Shown here: piece after piece, positions 7,492 to 16,011 of the stretch
Numbering within the stretch: position 1 is the stretch's first letter
Layout of the letters: each line of letters begins with the position of its first letter
From: Roseinatronobacter bogoriensis DSM 18756
GTDB lineage: Bacteria; Pseudomonadota; Alphaproteobacteria; Rhodobacterales; Rhodobacteraceae
Direction: 5' to 3'
Assembly: GCF_004366635.1 (NCBI RefSeq)
Contig: NZ_SORN01000001.1
Span: 1 to 64,000, forward strand
Length of the DNA stretch: 64,000 bases
Made by a program: the position numbers and the translations under genes
Notes under the pieces: model-generated
Database searches by the model: none
What the model was told of the DNA's origin: nothing
What the model saw: the letters and a program-made list of their open reading frames with translations, nothing else

Positions 7492-10059
7492 TTGCGAATC
7501 CCTGTTCTTATGTCCTTAACTTATCACATTGCGCGTTATAAGTGGCTCCGTGCCTATTATCGAGACGCCCATTTGCAAGTAGCTTTGGCGACCTGTCCGA
7601 TCAAGGACGCGCAGGGGACAACGGTCGGATTTCTTGAAATCGCCCAGCTTCGAGAAGGCCGCCTATACTTGCGCGGTTGGGTCCTGGCTGAGCAGATCAC
7701 CTTCAGACTGGGTGACATGTATGTCCAGCGCAGACCGCAGGAAGAACGCGAAGATGTCGCTCAGGCTTTGGGCTGTGACAAATATGTAGGGTTCAAAGCA
7801 AGCCTGCCGTTTGTCGATGCGCCCTTGCTGATCGAGCTGTTGCATGGTGCAGAAACCGTAAGCATGTCGCATGATCTGCAGGCATCACGGTCCCTGATCT
7901 GTGCAGACCGCCGTCTGAACCGCCAGTTCATGCGCGATATCCTGCCGCTGATGCCCATGATCTTTTTCGGTATGCTTCGCAAGGATCCTGATTTGCCGCG
8001 CCAGATCAAATCTGCCCTTGGGTTGGGGGTAAGCCCGGTTGAAGGTGTGCTGGATTCTAACTTCTTGGCCTCGGATGGGGCGACTCCGGCGATCACAGAC
8101 ACCTCTGGTCCGCGGCCGCCAAAGCGCGCCTGCGTGATTCTGCCAGTTTACAATGCCTTCGATTTATTGCCGGAAACCCTGCACCGATTGGGCGCGCATA
8201 CAGATCTGCCTTGCGATGTGATCGTGATTGAGGATGCTTCGCCCGATCCAAGGGTGCGCCCTTTCCTGCGCAGCTGGGCAAGCTGCGACCACGGCGATCT
8301 GCGTATCACCTTGCTGGAAAACGATAGTAATCTTGGATTTATCGGGTCGGTCAATCGCGGCTTTGACCATGCGTTGGCGAATGGCGAAGGGCCGATTATC
8401 CTGCTTAATAGCGATGCCTTGGTGCCTGCGGGCTGGTGTCGTAGACTGCTGGCGCCGCTGGCCGACCCTATGGTTGCCAGCGCGACCCCCATGTCCAATG
8501 ACGCCGAGATTTTTGGCGCGCCTGTCTTGTGTGCGCCCACGGCTCTGGCTGCTGGTCAGGGCGATCAGATTGACGCGGCTCTTGATGCGCGCATCGCACC
8601 CGATGCGCCGCGCGTCACCGCCCCGACAGGGGTCGGGTTCTGCATGGCGCTGGGGCGCCACTGGCTGAAGGATCTGGGCGGGTTTGATACGATTTTCGGG
8701 CGTGGCTATGGCGAAGAGGTCGATTGGTGCCGCCGCGCCAGCGCGCGCGGTGGGCAGCATGTGGCCGTGCCGAACCTGTTTGTCGAACACCGTGGCGGGG
8801 CCAGTTTCGGCGATGAGAAACTGGCACTGGTGCAAGCGCATAATGCGATCATCGCCACGCGCTACCCGGGCTATGACCGCATGGTGCAGGATTTCATCCG
8901 CGCGGACCCTTTGCTCACCCCGCGCCTGATGGCCGCGCTGGCCTGGGCCGACAGCCTGCCGGATGTCACGGAAATCCCGGTCTATATCGCGCACTCCATG
9001 GGCGGCGGGGCGGAACACTACCTGCAAGCCCAGGTGCGGGTTGCCCCGGTCTCGCTGGTGCTGCGCTTTGGCGGGTCCACACGCTGCCGGATCGAATTCG
9101 CCAGTCCAGCCGGGCGCATGATTGCCACAACCGAGGATCTGGCCCTGGTCGCGCGGCTGCTGGAGCCAGTCTCGAAACGGCGGATCATCTATTCCTGTGC
9201 TGTGGGCGATCCGGATCTGATCACGCTGACAGGGTTTCTGGCGCAGCTGGCGCAGACCGCGCCGCTGGACGTGCTGTTTCATGATTACCTGCCGCTCAGC
9301 CCGTCCTATACCTTACTGGATGCTGACGGGCTGTATCGTGGTGTGCCGGAACCGACACGCTCGGATCCAGCCCATCACTATCGCAGCGTCACCGGGCAGG
9401 ATCTGACCCTGGCGGATTGGCGCGCGCTCTGGGGCGATGTGGCCAGCAGGGCCGAGCGGCTGATTGCCTTTTCACCTGCGAGCGCACGGATCATCTCAGC
9501 GGCCTATCCAAAGCTGCGCGACAATATCCATATCCGACCCCATACGCCACTGCAGACCATCCCGCGCCTGCAGCCGCCTGACGGCCCGCGCAAGGTCATT
9601 GGTGTATTGGGGGCGATTGGCCCGCAAAAAGGGGCAGGCGTTGTCTCGGCGCTGTCGCAGGCTGTGGCGGGGCGCTCTGAGCTTGGTCTGGCCCTGATCG
9701 GCCGCATCGCGCCAGGGTATCCGCTGGGGCCGCATGTGCCGCTGCATGGGGCCTATGTGATCGAGGATATCCCCATGCTGGCGGCGCGCTATGGCATCAC
9801 GCATTGGCTGATCCCCTCGGTCTGGCCTGAGACATTTTCCTACACAGTGCATGAATGTCTGGCGACGGGCCTGCCGACACTGGCCTTTGATCTGGGCGCG
9901 CAGGGCGATGCGGTCAGAGCAGCGGCGAATGGCATTGTCCTGCCTTGGCAGGCACGCGAGCGCGCGCCAGAGAAACTGGCACAGCTTGTGCTGGACGCGC
10001 TAACGGACGCGCCACTGGATCGCGCGTACCCGCCCGCGCAGGCAGGTTCAGCCGTCTGA
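7492..10059 (+). CDS. Large two-domain glycosyltransferase (GT2 plus GT4-like)
   Basis: 855 residues. Residues 45-125 form an unrecognised beta-rich module (LREGRLYLRGWVLAEQITF, then REDVAQAL and VGF) that recurs in the glycosyltransferase at 14.2 kb. A GT-A family 2 domain follows from about 208: ACVILPVYNAFDLLPETL, VIEDASPD, NLGFIGSVNRGF, LLNSDALV (DXD-like), FGRGYGEEVDWCRR. The C-terminal third resembles GT-B family 4 (IGVLGAIGPQKGAG, then WPETFSYTVHECLATGLPTL with the E...E pattern). It probably adds two sugars during capsule or exopolysaccharide assembly. TTG at 7492 gives the longest frame; ATG 7510 is an equally good start, and neither has a clear Shine-Dalgarno. Confidence 0.85.
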   Translation: MRIPVLMSLTYHIARYKWLRAYYRDAHLQVALATCPIKDAQGTTVGFLEIAQLREGRLYLRGWVLAEQITFRLGDMYVQRRPQEEREDVAQALGCDKYVGFKASLPFVDAPLLIELLHGAETVSMSHDLQASRSLICADRRLNRQFMRDILPLMPMIFFGMLRKDPDLPRQIKSALGLGVSPVEGVLDSNFLASDGATPAITDTSGPRPPKRACVILPVYNAFDLLPETLHRLGAHTDLPCDVIVIEDASPDPRVRPFLRSWASCDHGDLRITLLENDSNLGFIGSVNRGFDHALANGEGPIILLNSDALVPAGWCRRLLAPLADPMVASATPMSNDAEIFGAPVLCAPTALAAGQGDQIDAALDARIAPDAPRVTAPTGVGFCMALGRHWLKDLGGFDTIFGRGYGEEVDWCRRASARGGQHVAVPNLFVEHRGGASFGDEKLALVQAHNAIIATRYPGYDRMVQDFIRADPLLTPRLMAALAWADSLPDVTEIPVYIAHSMGGGAEHYLQAQVRVAPVSLVLRFGGSTRCRIEFASPAGRMIATTEDLALVARLLEPVSKRRIIYSCAVGDPDLITLTGFLAQLAQTAPLDVLFHDYLPLSPSYTLLDADGLYRGVPEPTRSDPAHHYRSVTGQDLTLADWRALWGDVASRAERLIAFSPASARIISAAYPKLRDNIHIRPHTPLQTIPRLQPPDGPRKVIGVLGAIGPQKGAGVVSALSQAVAGRSELGLALIGRIAPGYPLGPHVPLHGAYVIEDIPMLAARYGITHWLIPSVWPETFSYTVHECLATGLPTLAFDLGAQGDAVRAAANGIVLPWQARERAPEKLAQLVLDALTDAPLDRAYPPAQAGSAV

Positions 10060-10242
10060 AAAACTGTCAGGACAGGATCCAGCTGACGCAGACCGGGATG
10101 GCGAGGGCTGGTCCACGGGTGCAAAGCCAGGCAGGCATTCAGTGTGATCCCCCATGGCGCTAATCTGCATGCAGGAAGCATATGCAACAATTGCCAGAAA
10201 AAGACTGGCAGAAAGAACAATCAGGCCGACAATCACCATCAC
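10048..10242 (-). CDS. Possible small membrane protein
   Basis: A 64-codon frame whose first 28 residues form a clean transmembrane segment (MVIVGLIVLSASLFLAIVAY), with AAGGA about 9 bp before the ATG. The tail is Ser/Pro-rich with no known domain. It overlaps the last 12 bp of the glycosyltransferase on the other strand. The hydrophobic start and spacing favour a real peptide, but there is no homology evidence. Confidence 0.4.
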   Translation of the reverse strand: MMVIVGLIVLSASLFLAIVAYASCMQISAMGDHTECLPGFAPVDQPSPSRSASAGSCPDSFSDG

Positions 10243-10321
10243 GACAGGTCCTTACCTAGCTCCAAGTCTTTGGCATCTTGTCAGCACTGTGTGACTTTTT
10301 TGCGAAGGCCAAGTGACATTT

Positions 10322-10537
10322 TCAGGAAAGATCATCATTTGATGCGTTTAGCAAAATGCGCGCCTCGGCACGGTTTTGACGGATAACACCGGGGATGGGG
10401 GTGCCGGTTTCCGCCTGACGGACAACCAGCCAGTCTGTTTCACTCAGATAGGTGCGGGCCTCGGCACGCTGTGCCGCGCGGGCCTCGGCTTGTGCTTCGG
10501 CAGTGATGTCTTCAGGGGTCTTGATGCGTAGTTTCAT
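10322..10537 (-). CDS. Small phage-type hypothetical protein of the DUF2793 cassette
   Basis: 71 residues, Ala/Glu/Arg-rich at the start (EAQAEARAAQRAEARTYL), then ETDWLVVRQAETGTPIPGVI. This layout is similar to short proteins found after tail-fibre genes in prophages, such as tail-assembly chaperones. It overlaps the preceding gene by 4 bp (ATGA), so it is coupled to it. The role is unknown and the phage link comes from the company it keeps. Confidence 0.6.
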   Translation of the reverse strand: MKLRIKTPEDITAEAQAEARAAQRAEARTYLSETDWLVVRQAETGTPIPGVIRQNRAEARILLNASNDDLS

Positions 10538-10851
10538 TCTTCGGCCTCGTTCGGATTGCGCTTCGCTGGAATTATGACATCGCCTGCTGCATCCTCGATC
10601 ACCCAGGGGCCGTCCTGAACAGACGCTGCATCATCGCCCAACCGCGCGATGATCGTTACAGTCAACGCGCCGCCGCTGCGCGTGATCGGGCCGATGAAGG
10701 GGCTGTCACCCTCGGGCCATCCTTCGCCCCCCTCGGGCACAAGGCCCAAGTCATAGGCGATATTATCAATAGTGATGACACCGCCTGCGACATGGAGTGA
10801 CATTTCAGCCTGTCCGGGCAGGCCCTGTTGTGGGACGAGTATCAGATGCAT
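10534..10851 (-). CDS. Hypothetical protein of the DUF2793 cassette
   Basis: 105 residues from ATG 10851, which has GAGGAG six bases upstream; the longer frame to 11031 would overlap the DUF2793 gene and lacks this signal. The sequence has no cysteines, is rich in Gly and acidic residues, and contains ITIDNIAYDLGLVPEGGEGW and SPFIGPITRSGGALTVTIIA. This beta-rich make-up is common among small structural proteins. It lies 10 bp after the DUF2793 gene and overlaps the next gene by 4 bp. No function recognised. Confidence 0.65.
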   Translation of the reverse strand: MHLILVPQQGLPGQAEMSLHVAGGVITIDNIAYDLGLVPEGGEGWPEGDSPFIGPITRSGGALTVTIIARLGDDAASVQDGPWVIEDAAGDVIIPAKRNPNEAEE

Positions 10852-10861
10852 GATTATCTCC

Positions 10862-11956
10862 TCAGAACCAACGGCCAATGGCTTGTGTTTCGACAAAAAC
10901 AGCGGTTCTTGTGTCATTTGAGCGGAATACTGACATATCAACAGACGTATGCGTCCGAGCGGTGAAGCGCGGCGCAAATAAAATCGGATTAGAACTGTTT
11001 GGAGTACCAACCACGCGCGGAGAACTGACAAAGCCTGCTGGATATGTCCATGTCACCTCTCCCGAGGAGTTAGAATTGAGGCCATGCGTGCAAATCTGCG
11101 TCCCATCCGCGAACCGGACAAACTCGCCATTTGAATTGCTGCCGCGCTGGATAACGGCCCCTGTCGGGGCGCCGCCGGATTGCGAGACGGTGCCGAGAAT
11201 ATTACCGCGCCGATAAGCCTGCGCGGCCCCGGCTTGCGTTGTCAGCAACCGCCCCGGGGTGGTGTCGGTGGCCGATTGTGTGACGGCACTGCCCGAAATA
11301 TTGCCAGTTACAGTCAGCCCATTTGGTGCAGAGAGCGCCCCCGTGGTGCTGTTGGCCAGCAGCGCGTAATGCCAGGCGCTGCCATTGGCACTGACCTTGA
11401 TCGCAAAACCATCATTGCCAGCCGTTCCCATTTCTGCGCGCCCTGACCAGCCGGTCTGAAACAACAGGCTGGCCGTATCCGTGGCCTCATTCTTGTTGAT
11501 CTTGAGTTGGTGGCCCGCGCCGTCATGGGTCAGCAATGTGGCCTCTGATGCAACCGCCAGCCGGTTGGTCGCGTCAAAGTTGGTCTGAATGCCCAGACCG
11601 TCGATATTCTGCAGATCCGGCAGATCAGGTGCGCGCCAGTCGCTGCCTGACCAGACCCGCAGGTCTGTGCCAAGGCTTGCGCGCCAGCCCATATGCGGGG
11701 TGACAAAAATCCAGGCCCCGTTGACCCATGCGGCAAGCCGCCCGCCCTGCCCGTTCCATACGCCCTCGGGCGCAGGCCCCAGCGCCCAGATCTGTCCGTC
11801 CTCCGCCGCGCCGGGCGGGGTGCTGGCGTCAAACGCCTCGACGGTCAGCTGCACAAGCAGGTCAAGTTGCTCCAGCGCCTCATTATGCGTGACATGCTTT
11901 TGCGCCTGCGCGGGCTGGATGAAAGGCAAAGCATGGCGTGCTGTGCTCTGGGACAT
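10862..11956 (-). CDS. DUF2793 domain protein, phage/GTA-type spike or fibre
   Basis: 364 residues. The N-terminal 100 residues match DUF2793 as I know it: ALPFIQPAQAQKHVTHNEAL, LDLLVQLTVEAF, PPGAAEDGQIWALG, WVNGAWIFVTPHMGWRA. The rest is a Gly/Ser/Thr/Asn-rich beta region ending with RFTARTHTSVDMSVFRSNDT, like receptor-binding fibres. In Rhodobacterales, DUF2793 proteins occur in prophages and as accessory spike genes of gene transfer agents. The gene heads a three-gene minus-strand cassette between capsule genes, with no other phage gene near. That suggests a capsule-directed spike, but this is inference. Confidence 0.75.
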   Translation of the reverse strand: MSQSTARHALPFIQPAQAQKHVTHNEALEQLDLLVQLTVEAFDASTPPGAAEDGQIWALGPAPEGVWNGQGGRLAAWVNGAWIFVTPHMGWRASLGTDLRVWSGSDWRAPDLPDLQNIDGLGIQTNFDATNRLAVASEATLLTHDGAGHQLKINKNEATDTASLLFQTGWSGRAEMGTAGNDGFAIKVSANGSAWHYALLANSTTGALSAPNGLTVTGNISGSAVTQSATDTTPGRLLTTQAGAAQAYRRGNILGTVSQSGGAPTGAVIQRGSNSNGEFVRFADGTQICTHGLNSNSSGEVTWTYPAGFVSSPRVVGTPNSSNPILFAPRFTARTHTSVDMSVFRSNDTRTAVFVETQAIGRWF

Positions 11957-12042
11957 GAAGCGCCTCCGATCGGGTGAAGTCTCCGCAGAACTTACTGCGA
12001 AAGCCTTTACCTTTTCTGAGGGCAGCGTACTTTGCTATGCGC

Positions 12043-12846
12043 TCAACGATACAGAAGCGTGCGGCGGTGGCGCCGCAGCAGCAACAGGCCAAGCACCATG
12101 GGGGTCAAGGCACAGGTCAGCACAAATACCAGCGAGATATAATCGGGCCGATACATCGGGTAGAAGCCGTCACGCATCAACCCGGTCAGATGCAGAAGCG
12201 GATTATACCACAGTATTGCCTGCGCAAATGGCGGTATGTCTTCATAAAGAATAATCACCCCTGAAATCAGAAACAGCGGGCGTGTCAGAATGCTCCATAT
12301 CTGTTGCCAGACCGGAAAGCGCATGAACAGATACGCATTCAGGCACCCCACCCCTAACCCGAGCATGGCCGCCAGCCCCATGGCCAGAAAGATTGGCCCC
12401 CAACGCAGCAGCGTGTCGATATCTTCATACAGAATGATACCGCTCAGGATCAGGAAGGTCACGACATAGACCACCAGTGCATTGAGCAGGAAGCGCGCCA
12501 TCACCGCATCGATCCAGGCCACGCGCGGATAGCGCAGCAAGGGCTTGGAGAAGGTCAGCGCATGTCCGACCTGTCCACCGAGCACTGTGAAAGTCTGCAG
12601 AACCATGAATCCGGTCGCCTTGAACAGCAGAAAGCTGGTCCCCATAGAAGGCGTTCTGGCCAAGAGTGACCACGCAAAGCTCAGGATTATGATCATGCCC
12701 AGCGGCTCCAGGATCGCCCAGAGATAGCCCCCCGGTGTGCGCCCGTAGCGCGTTGACATTTCGCGCAACACCAGAGCGGCCACTGCGCGCAGGCTGGACC
12801 GTGTGGCGGATGGTAGCCCGCGCGTGTCGGACACACTCTGTGACAT
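12043..12846 (-). CDS. kpsM: ABC-2 type polysaccharide export permease (KpsM-like)
   Basis: 267 residues from ATG 12846, which has AAAGGGG upstream; the longer frame to 13113 lacks support. It has an N-terminal REMSTRYGRTPGGYLWAILE followed by six predicted membrane segments, for example MIIILSFAWSLLA and FLLNALVVYVVTFLILSGI, as in KpsM/Wzm exporters of group 2 capsules. It would form the membrane channel with a KpsT ATPase. The only kpsT in the window, on the opposite strand 125 bp away, is missing its Walker A, so this permease has no working partner here. Confidence 0.85.
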   Translation of the reverse strand: MSQSVSDTRGLPSATRSSLRAVAALVLREMSTRYGRTPGGYLWAILEPLGMIIILSFAWSLLARTPSMGTSFLLFKATGFMVLQTFTVLGGQVGHALTFSKPLLRYPRVAWIDAVMARFLLNALVVYVVTFLILSGIILYEDIDTLLRWGPIFLAMGLAAMLGLGVGCLNAYLFMRFPVWQQIWSILTRPLFLISGVIILYEDIPPFAQAILWYNPLLHLTGLMRDGFYPMYRPDYISLVFVLTCALTPMVLGLLLLRRHRRTLLYR

Positions 12847-12971
12847 GAAACCCCTTTCTGCTGCTACAGATATGATAAGTACCGTGTTGGGTTTCCCCAC
12901 CAGCCTTGCTATTCGAATTCCAAAGTGATTTCCACAGCCCAGCGGCGCAATCATCAAAGGTATGACAGCCC

Positions 12972-13989
12972 ATGGCTGACATTGCAGAGCCTGCATCCGA
13001 AAAGCCCAGAAAGAAAACGCGCAGCCTTGGCCGAATTCCGCGCGCGCACCCAGATCGTGGATCCACAGGCCGATGTTCAGGCCCGGATGGGCGTGTTCAG
13101 CAATTTCCAGCAACAGCTTGCCGAAGCACTGGTCGAATTCGATCTACTCTCGCAGACCGCCGATGCCAATGACCCGCGCATGCGTCAACTCAACCGGCGC
13201 ATCGAGGCGATCCGCCACCGCATCCGCGACGAGCGGCTGAATTTCACTAAACACGATGTGACCATAGATGACACGGAAGATGACACGGATTATCTGCGAC
13301 TGATCGCGCAATTCGAACGCCTGCAGGTCGATCAGGTCTTTGCCGAGGCCACCTATCAGGCCGCCCTGACGGCAATGGACGCGGGCCGCTCGAATGCCTC
13401 GCGTCAGAACCTGTATCTGGCTAATTTCATCCAGCCCACCCGCGCGCAGCGCGCGCAATATCCGCAGACAACGCTTCTGAATATGGTGTCCGGCACCATG
13501 CGCCCCGATACGAATGAAATCATCAGCGATGGCAGCATTTCCTTCACAGTCGCCTATTCGGGCAACTTCCATAAGGACATGGCCGGGGCGCAGAACACCC
13601 GCTTTCTGGCGCGGGTTTACGGTGTGGATACGGATGAGTTATGTGATTTCGTGGAAGACTTCGCCGAGATCGGATCGCATTTTCACATGCCGGTGCGCAC
13701 CTATTCTTCGGGCATGAAAGCGCGCCTCGCCTTTGGTGTGTCGATGGGGATCAAGATTGACACCTATCTGATTGATGAAGCCACCGCGACAGGTGACGCG
13801 CGGTTCAAATGCAAAAGCAAAGATGTTTTTCGCGCGCGCACGGCCGAGGCCAGCGCCGTGATGGTCAGCCATTCCATGAGCGATATCCGCGCATTTTGTG
13901 ATGCCGGGCTGGTGCTGAATGACGGGCAGATTGAGGCATTTGACGATATCGAAGAGGCGATCGCGCGGCATCAGGGATTTCTGGCCTGA
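12972..13989 (+). pseudogene. kpsE-kpsT: Deletion fusion of kpsE (capsule export) and kpsT (ATPase)
   Basis: The natural kpsE start is ATG 12972 (MADIAEPASEKPRKKTR). After about 17 codons the KpsE homology jumps frame and resumes far into the protein (AEFRARTQIVDPQADVQARM), so the N-terminal membrane anchor and much of the periplasmic part are deleted. KpsE then runs to FIQPTRAQRAQYPQ. There, without a frame change, it becomes KpsT at TTLLNMVSGTMRPD, just past the Walker A. Kept are the signature YSSGMKARLAFG, Walker B (TYLIDEATATGD) and VSHSMSDI. Two deletions thus removed the KpsE anchor and C-terminal helix plus the nucleotide-binding loop of KpsT. A 354-codon frame from 12925 reads through the hybrid but is unlikely to function. 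Confidence 0.8.
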
Positions 13990-14060
13990 GCGTCTTGTTG
14001 CTCTGATTGTGCAGTTGCGTTCAGTAGGTGACACCGATATGGTTTTCGGGCTTCAGACCT

Positions 14061-14120
14061 CTTTAGGAGTAAAAAATTTTCTTTAGGAGTAAAAAATTTT
14101 CTTTAGGAGTAACAAATTTG
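14061..14120 (+). repeat. Three tandem 20-bp repeats carrying Shine-Dalgarno motifs
   Basis: Copies 14061-14080 and 14081-14100 are identical (ctttaggagtaaaaaatttt). Copy three, 14101-14120, differs at two positions near its end, where it contains the TTG at 14118. Each copy holds AGGAG. The third is correctly spaced (8 bases) from the TTG, so this is a triplicated ribosome binding region in front of the glycosyltransferase. Confidence 0.85.
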
Positions 14121-14165
14121 AAACTTCCAACACTTTTTTTCGAGCGGATCAGAAGCGTCTGCTGA
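14105..14165 (+). promoter_or_regulatory. Translation start with T7 tract, out of frame with the glycosyltransferase
   Basis: AGGAG (14105-14109) and TTG (14118) start a 15-codon frame, MKLPTLFFERIRSVC, ending at TGA 14163. A run of seven T (14134-14140) lies within it. Removing one T would fuse the start to the open glycosyltransferase frame, giving MKLPTLFSSGSEASAEAAG and onwards. This is either a phase-variable switch, a fixed frameshift or a sequencing indel. Confidence 0.5.
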
Positions 14166-14229
14166 AGCGGCTGGCGACTCAATTCGTGAAATTGGCAAGA
14201 AAGCTCCGATTCAGGTCAATCCGGTCAAT

Positions 14230-16011
14230 TTGAAAGATGCCGCAGGAACAGAGCATCGGGTGTTCGTTGACGCCGTCGCGCGTGCGGATGGAAAGCTGGT
14301 TGTTCTTGGCTGGTCTTCCAGTGCCATCGTCAACATAGACCTGCTGCAAGGCACAACAAAGCTCCCCGCGAAACTCTCACGTCATGCGCGCGGCGATGTT
14401 GCCGAGGCCCTGAAGCTGACCTCAGGTGACACACTGGGCTTTTGCGTACTTGCAGATATTCCAGTCAGCAAAGCTGCCCTCGAAGTAAGTGTCGGGCTCC
14501 CGAATGCGAAACCCTATCAATCAGGTGCGCTCGGTGAAGTTACAGGTCTGACGAATTTGCAGCGCACGCTGATTCCTGAATTGCTTGAAAGCAAAATCGC
14601 TGACCTGAAGGCACACGAGGTGGGAAGCGTGGAGTGGCGCGAGGCTTTGGCAAAGCTGCCGGAAGCGCAAAAAGCCCCTGCCGGGTTTCACGGGTTTGTG
14701 GAGGGCATCTTTGTCAGCCCTGAAGGCAATGGCGTCGTTTTCGGCTGGGCGTTGCATCCAGAAGGTGCCCCTGTTTGGCTGGAGGATGAACTTCTCAACA
14801 TCTATCCGATCGAGGTCAGCTTTCGTCGTGAGCGGCGCGACATCGCAGAAGCTTTCAAATCAATCCTTTGGAGCGATATGGAAGCCGCATTTATCACGCA
14901 TCTTCCGACAAGTTCAAAGAATCCGACCATCAAGCTCAGAGCGGCGACCAGCTCGGGCGTGGTCACACTCTCCGAGCGTTCAGGCGCCGAGATGCTTCCA
15001 AGCGACCCACGCGGCGTTGCAGAGAAACTCTTCGCCATTGAGACCGAGGATCGTAACTTCCAACGACGCGCGAACATCATCGACTGGCCAATTCTGCAAC
15101 CTGTTATCAAGAGGTACCGCGAAGAGCTAGCGACGATCGTGCCGCGTGTTGCGAAATTTGGCGCACCGCCCGAGACACCGGCCGTATCCGTGATCATCCC
15201 GCTTTATAAGCGCTTTGATTTCATGGAGCATCAAATGCTGGAGTTCTGCCGTGATCCGTTTTTGCGGAGCAATGCAGAAGTGATCTATGTCATAGATGAC
15301 CCGGAAATTCGTACCGCTGTCCTGAATGAAGCGGATCATCTGTTCCGCCTCTATGGTCTGCCGTTCAAGGTGATATCAGGGTTGCGCAATCGAGGGTTTA
15401 GCGGCGCGAATAATCTGGGGGCCGATCACGCCAATGGTGCGCATCTTTTGTTCATGAACAGCGATGTCATTCCGATCAGTCCCGGCTGGTTGGAAAAGAT
15501 GCTCGAAGCTGTCGAAGATGACAATGTGGGCGCTGTAGGCGCGCAGTTACTATTTCCTGATGGCGGCATTCAGCACATCAGAATGGATTTCGAGTATCTT
15601 GACTATTTCAATATCTGGAGCAACAACCATCCCGGCTCAGGCATGCCCCCGCTCGCGGCGACTGCACCGCCCTTCGAAGTTCCTGCGGTCACAGGCGCGT
15701 GTATCCTGATCCCTCGCCCGGTTTTTGATCAGATTGAAGCCTGGGATACCGGCTATCTGCTTGGTGATTTCGAAGACAGCCATATCTGCTTTGCGATCCG
15801 GGCCGCCGGCTACCGCGTCATGTGTCAGCCCGCCTCTACCCTGACACATCTGGAGCGCCAGTCTTTCACAGGTATCGGCGGCGATGCATTTCGCATGCGC
15901 ATGACAATCTGCAATGCAGTGCGCCACTACAATATCTGGAAAGAATTTCTTGAACCGCACTCCGATCCGGATGTTGCCGATACCGACCTGCAACAGGATA
16001 CTGACGCATGA
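14230..16011 (+). CDS. Family 2 glycosyltransferase with duplicated N-terminal module
   Basis: 593 residues counted from TTG 14230; the frame is open from 14122 and reads like protein from about 14143, so the natural start is probably TTG 14118 after a one-base T-tract change. Residues 1-90 and about 153-255 are two copies of a module with a GW core and R-x-D-(V/I)-A-E-A. The GT-A domain starts near residue 318: VSVIIPLYKRFDFMEHQM, VIDDPE, RNRGFSGANNLGADH, LLFMNSDVIPISPGW (DXD-like), VTGACILIPRPVFDQI, GDFEDSHICFAIRAAGYRV. It probably acts in capsule assembly at the cytoplasmic face. The next gene overlaps by 4 bp. Confidence 0.85.
   Translation: MKDAAGTEHRVFVDAVARADGKLVVLGWSSSAIVNIDLLQGTTKLPAKLSRHARGDVAEALKLTSGDTLGFCVLADIPVSKAALEVSVGLPNAKPYQSGALGEVTGLTNLQRTLIPELLESKIADLKAHEVGSVEWREALAKLPEAQKAPAGFHGFVEGIFVSPEGNGVVFGWALHPEGAPVWLEDELLNIYPIEVSFRRERRDIAEAFKSILWSDMEAAFITHLPTSSKNPTIKLRAATSSGVVTLSERSGAEMLPSDPRGVAEKLFAIETEDRNFQRRANIIDWPILQPVIKRYREELATIVPRVAKFGAPPETPAVSVIIPLYKRFDFMEHQMLEFCRDPFLRSNAEVIYVIDDPEIRTAVLNEADHLFRLYGLPFKVISGLRNRGFSGANNLGADHANGAHLLFMNSDVIPISPGWLEKMLEAVEDDNVGAVGAQLLFPDGGIQHIRMDFEYLDYFNIWSNNHPGSGMPPLAATAPPFEVPAVTGACILIPRPVFDQIEAWDTGYLLGDFEDSHICFAIRAAGYRVMCQPASTLTHLERQSFTGIGGDAFRMRMTICNAVRHYNIWKEFLEPHSDPDVADTDLQQDTDA

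Noticed and set aside
8164..9282. 372-codon minus-strand frame
   Set aside because: Antisense of the large glycosyltransferase and of shadow composition (Arg/Gln/His-rich).
14061..14120. CRISPR-like tandem repeat
   Set aside because: The three units are directly adjacent with no spacers and contain ribosome binding sites.
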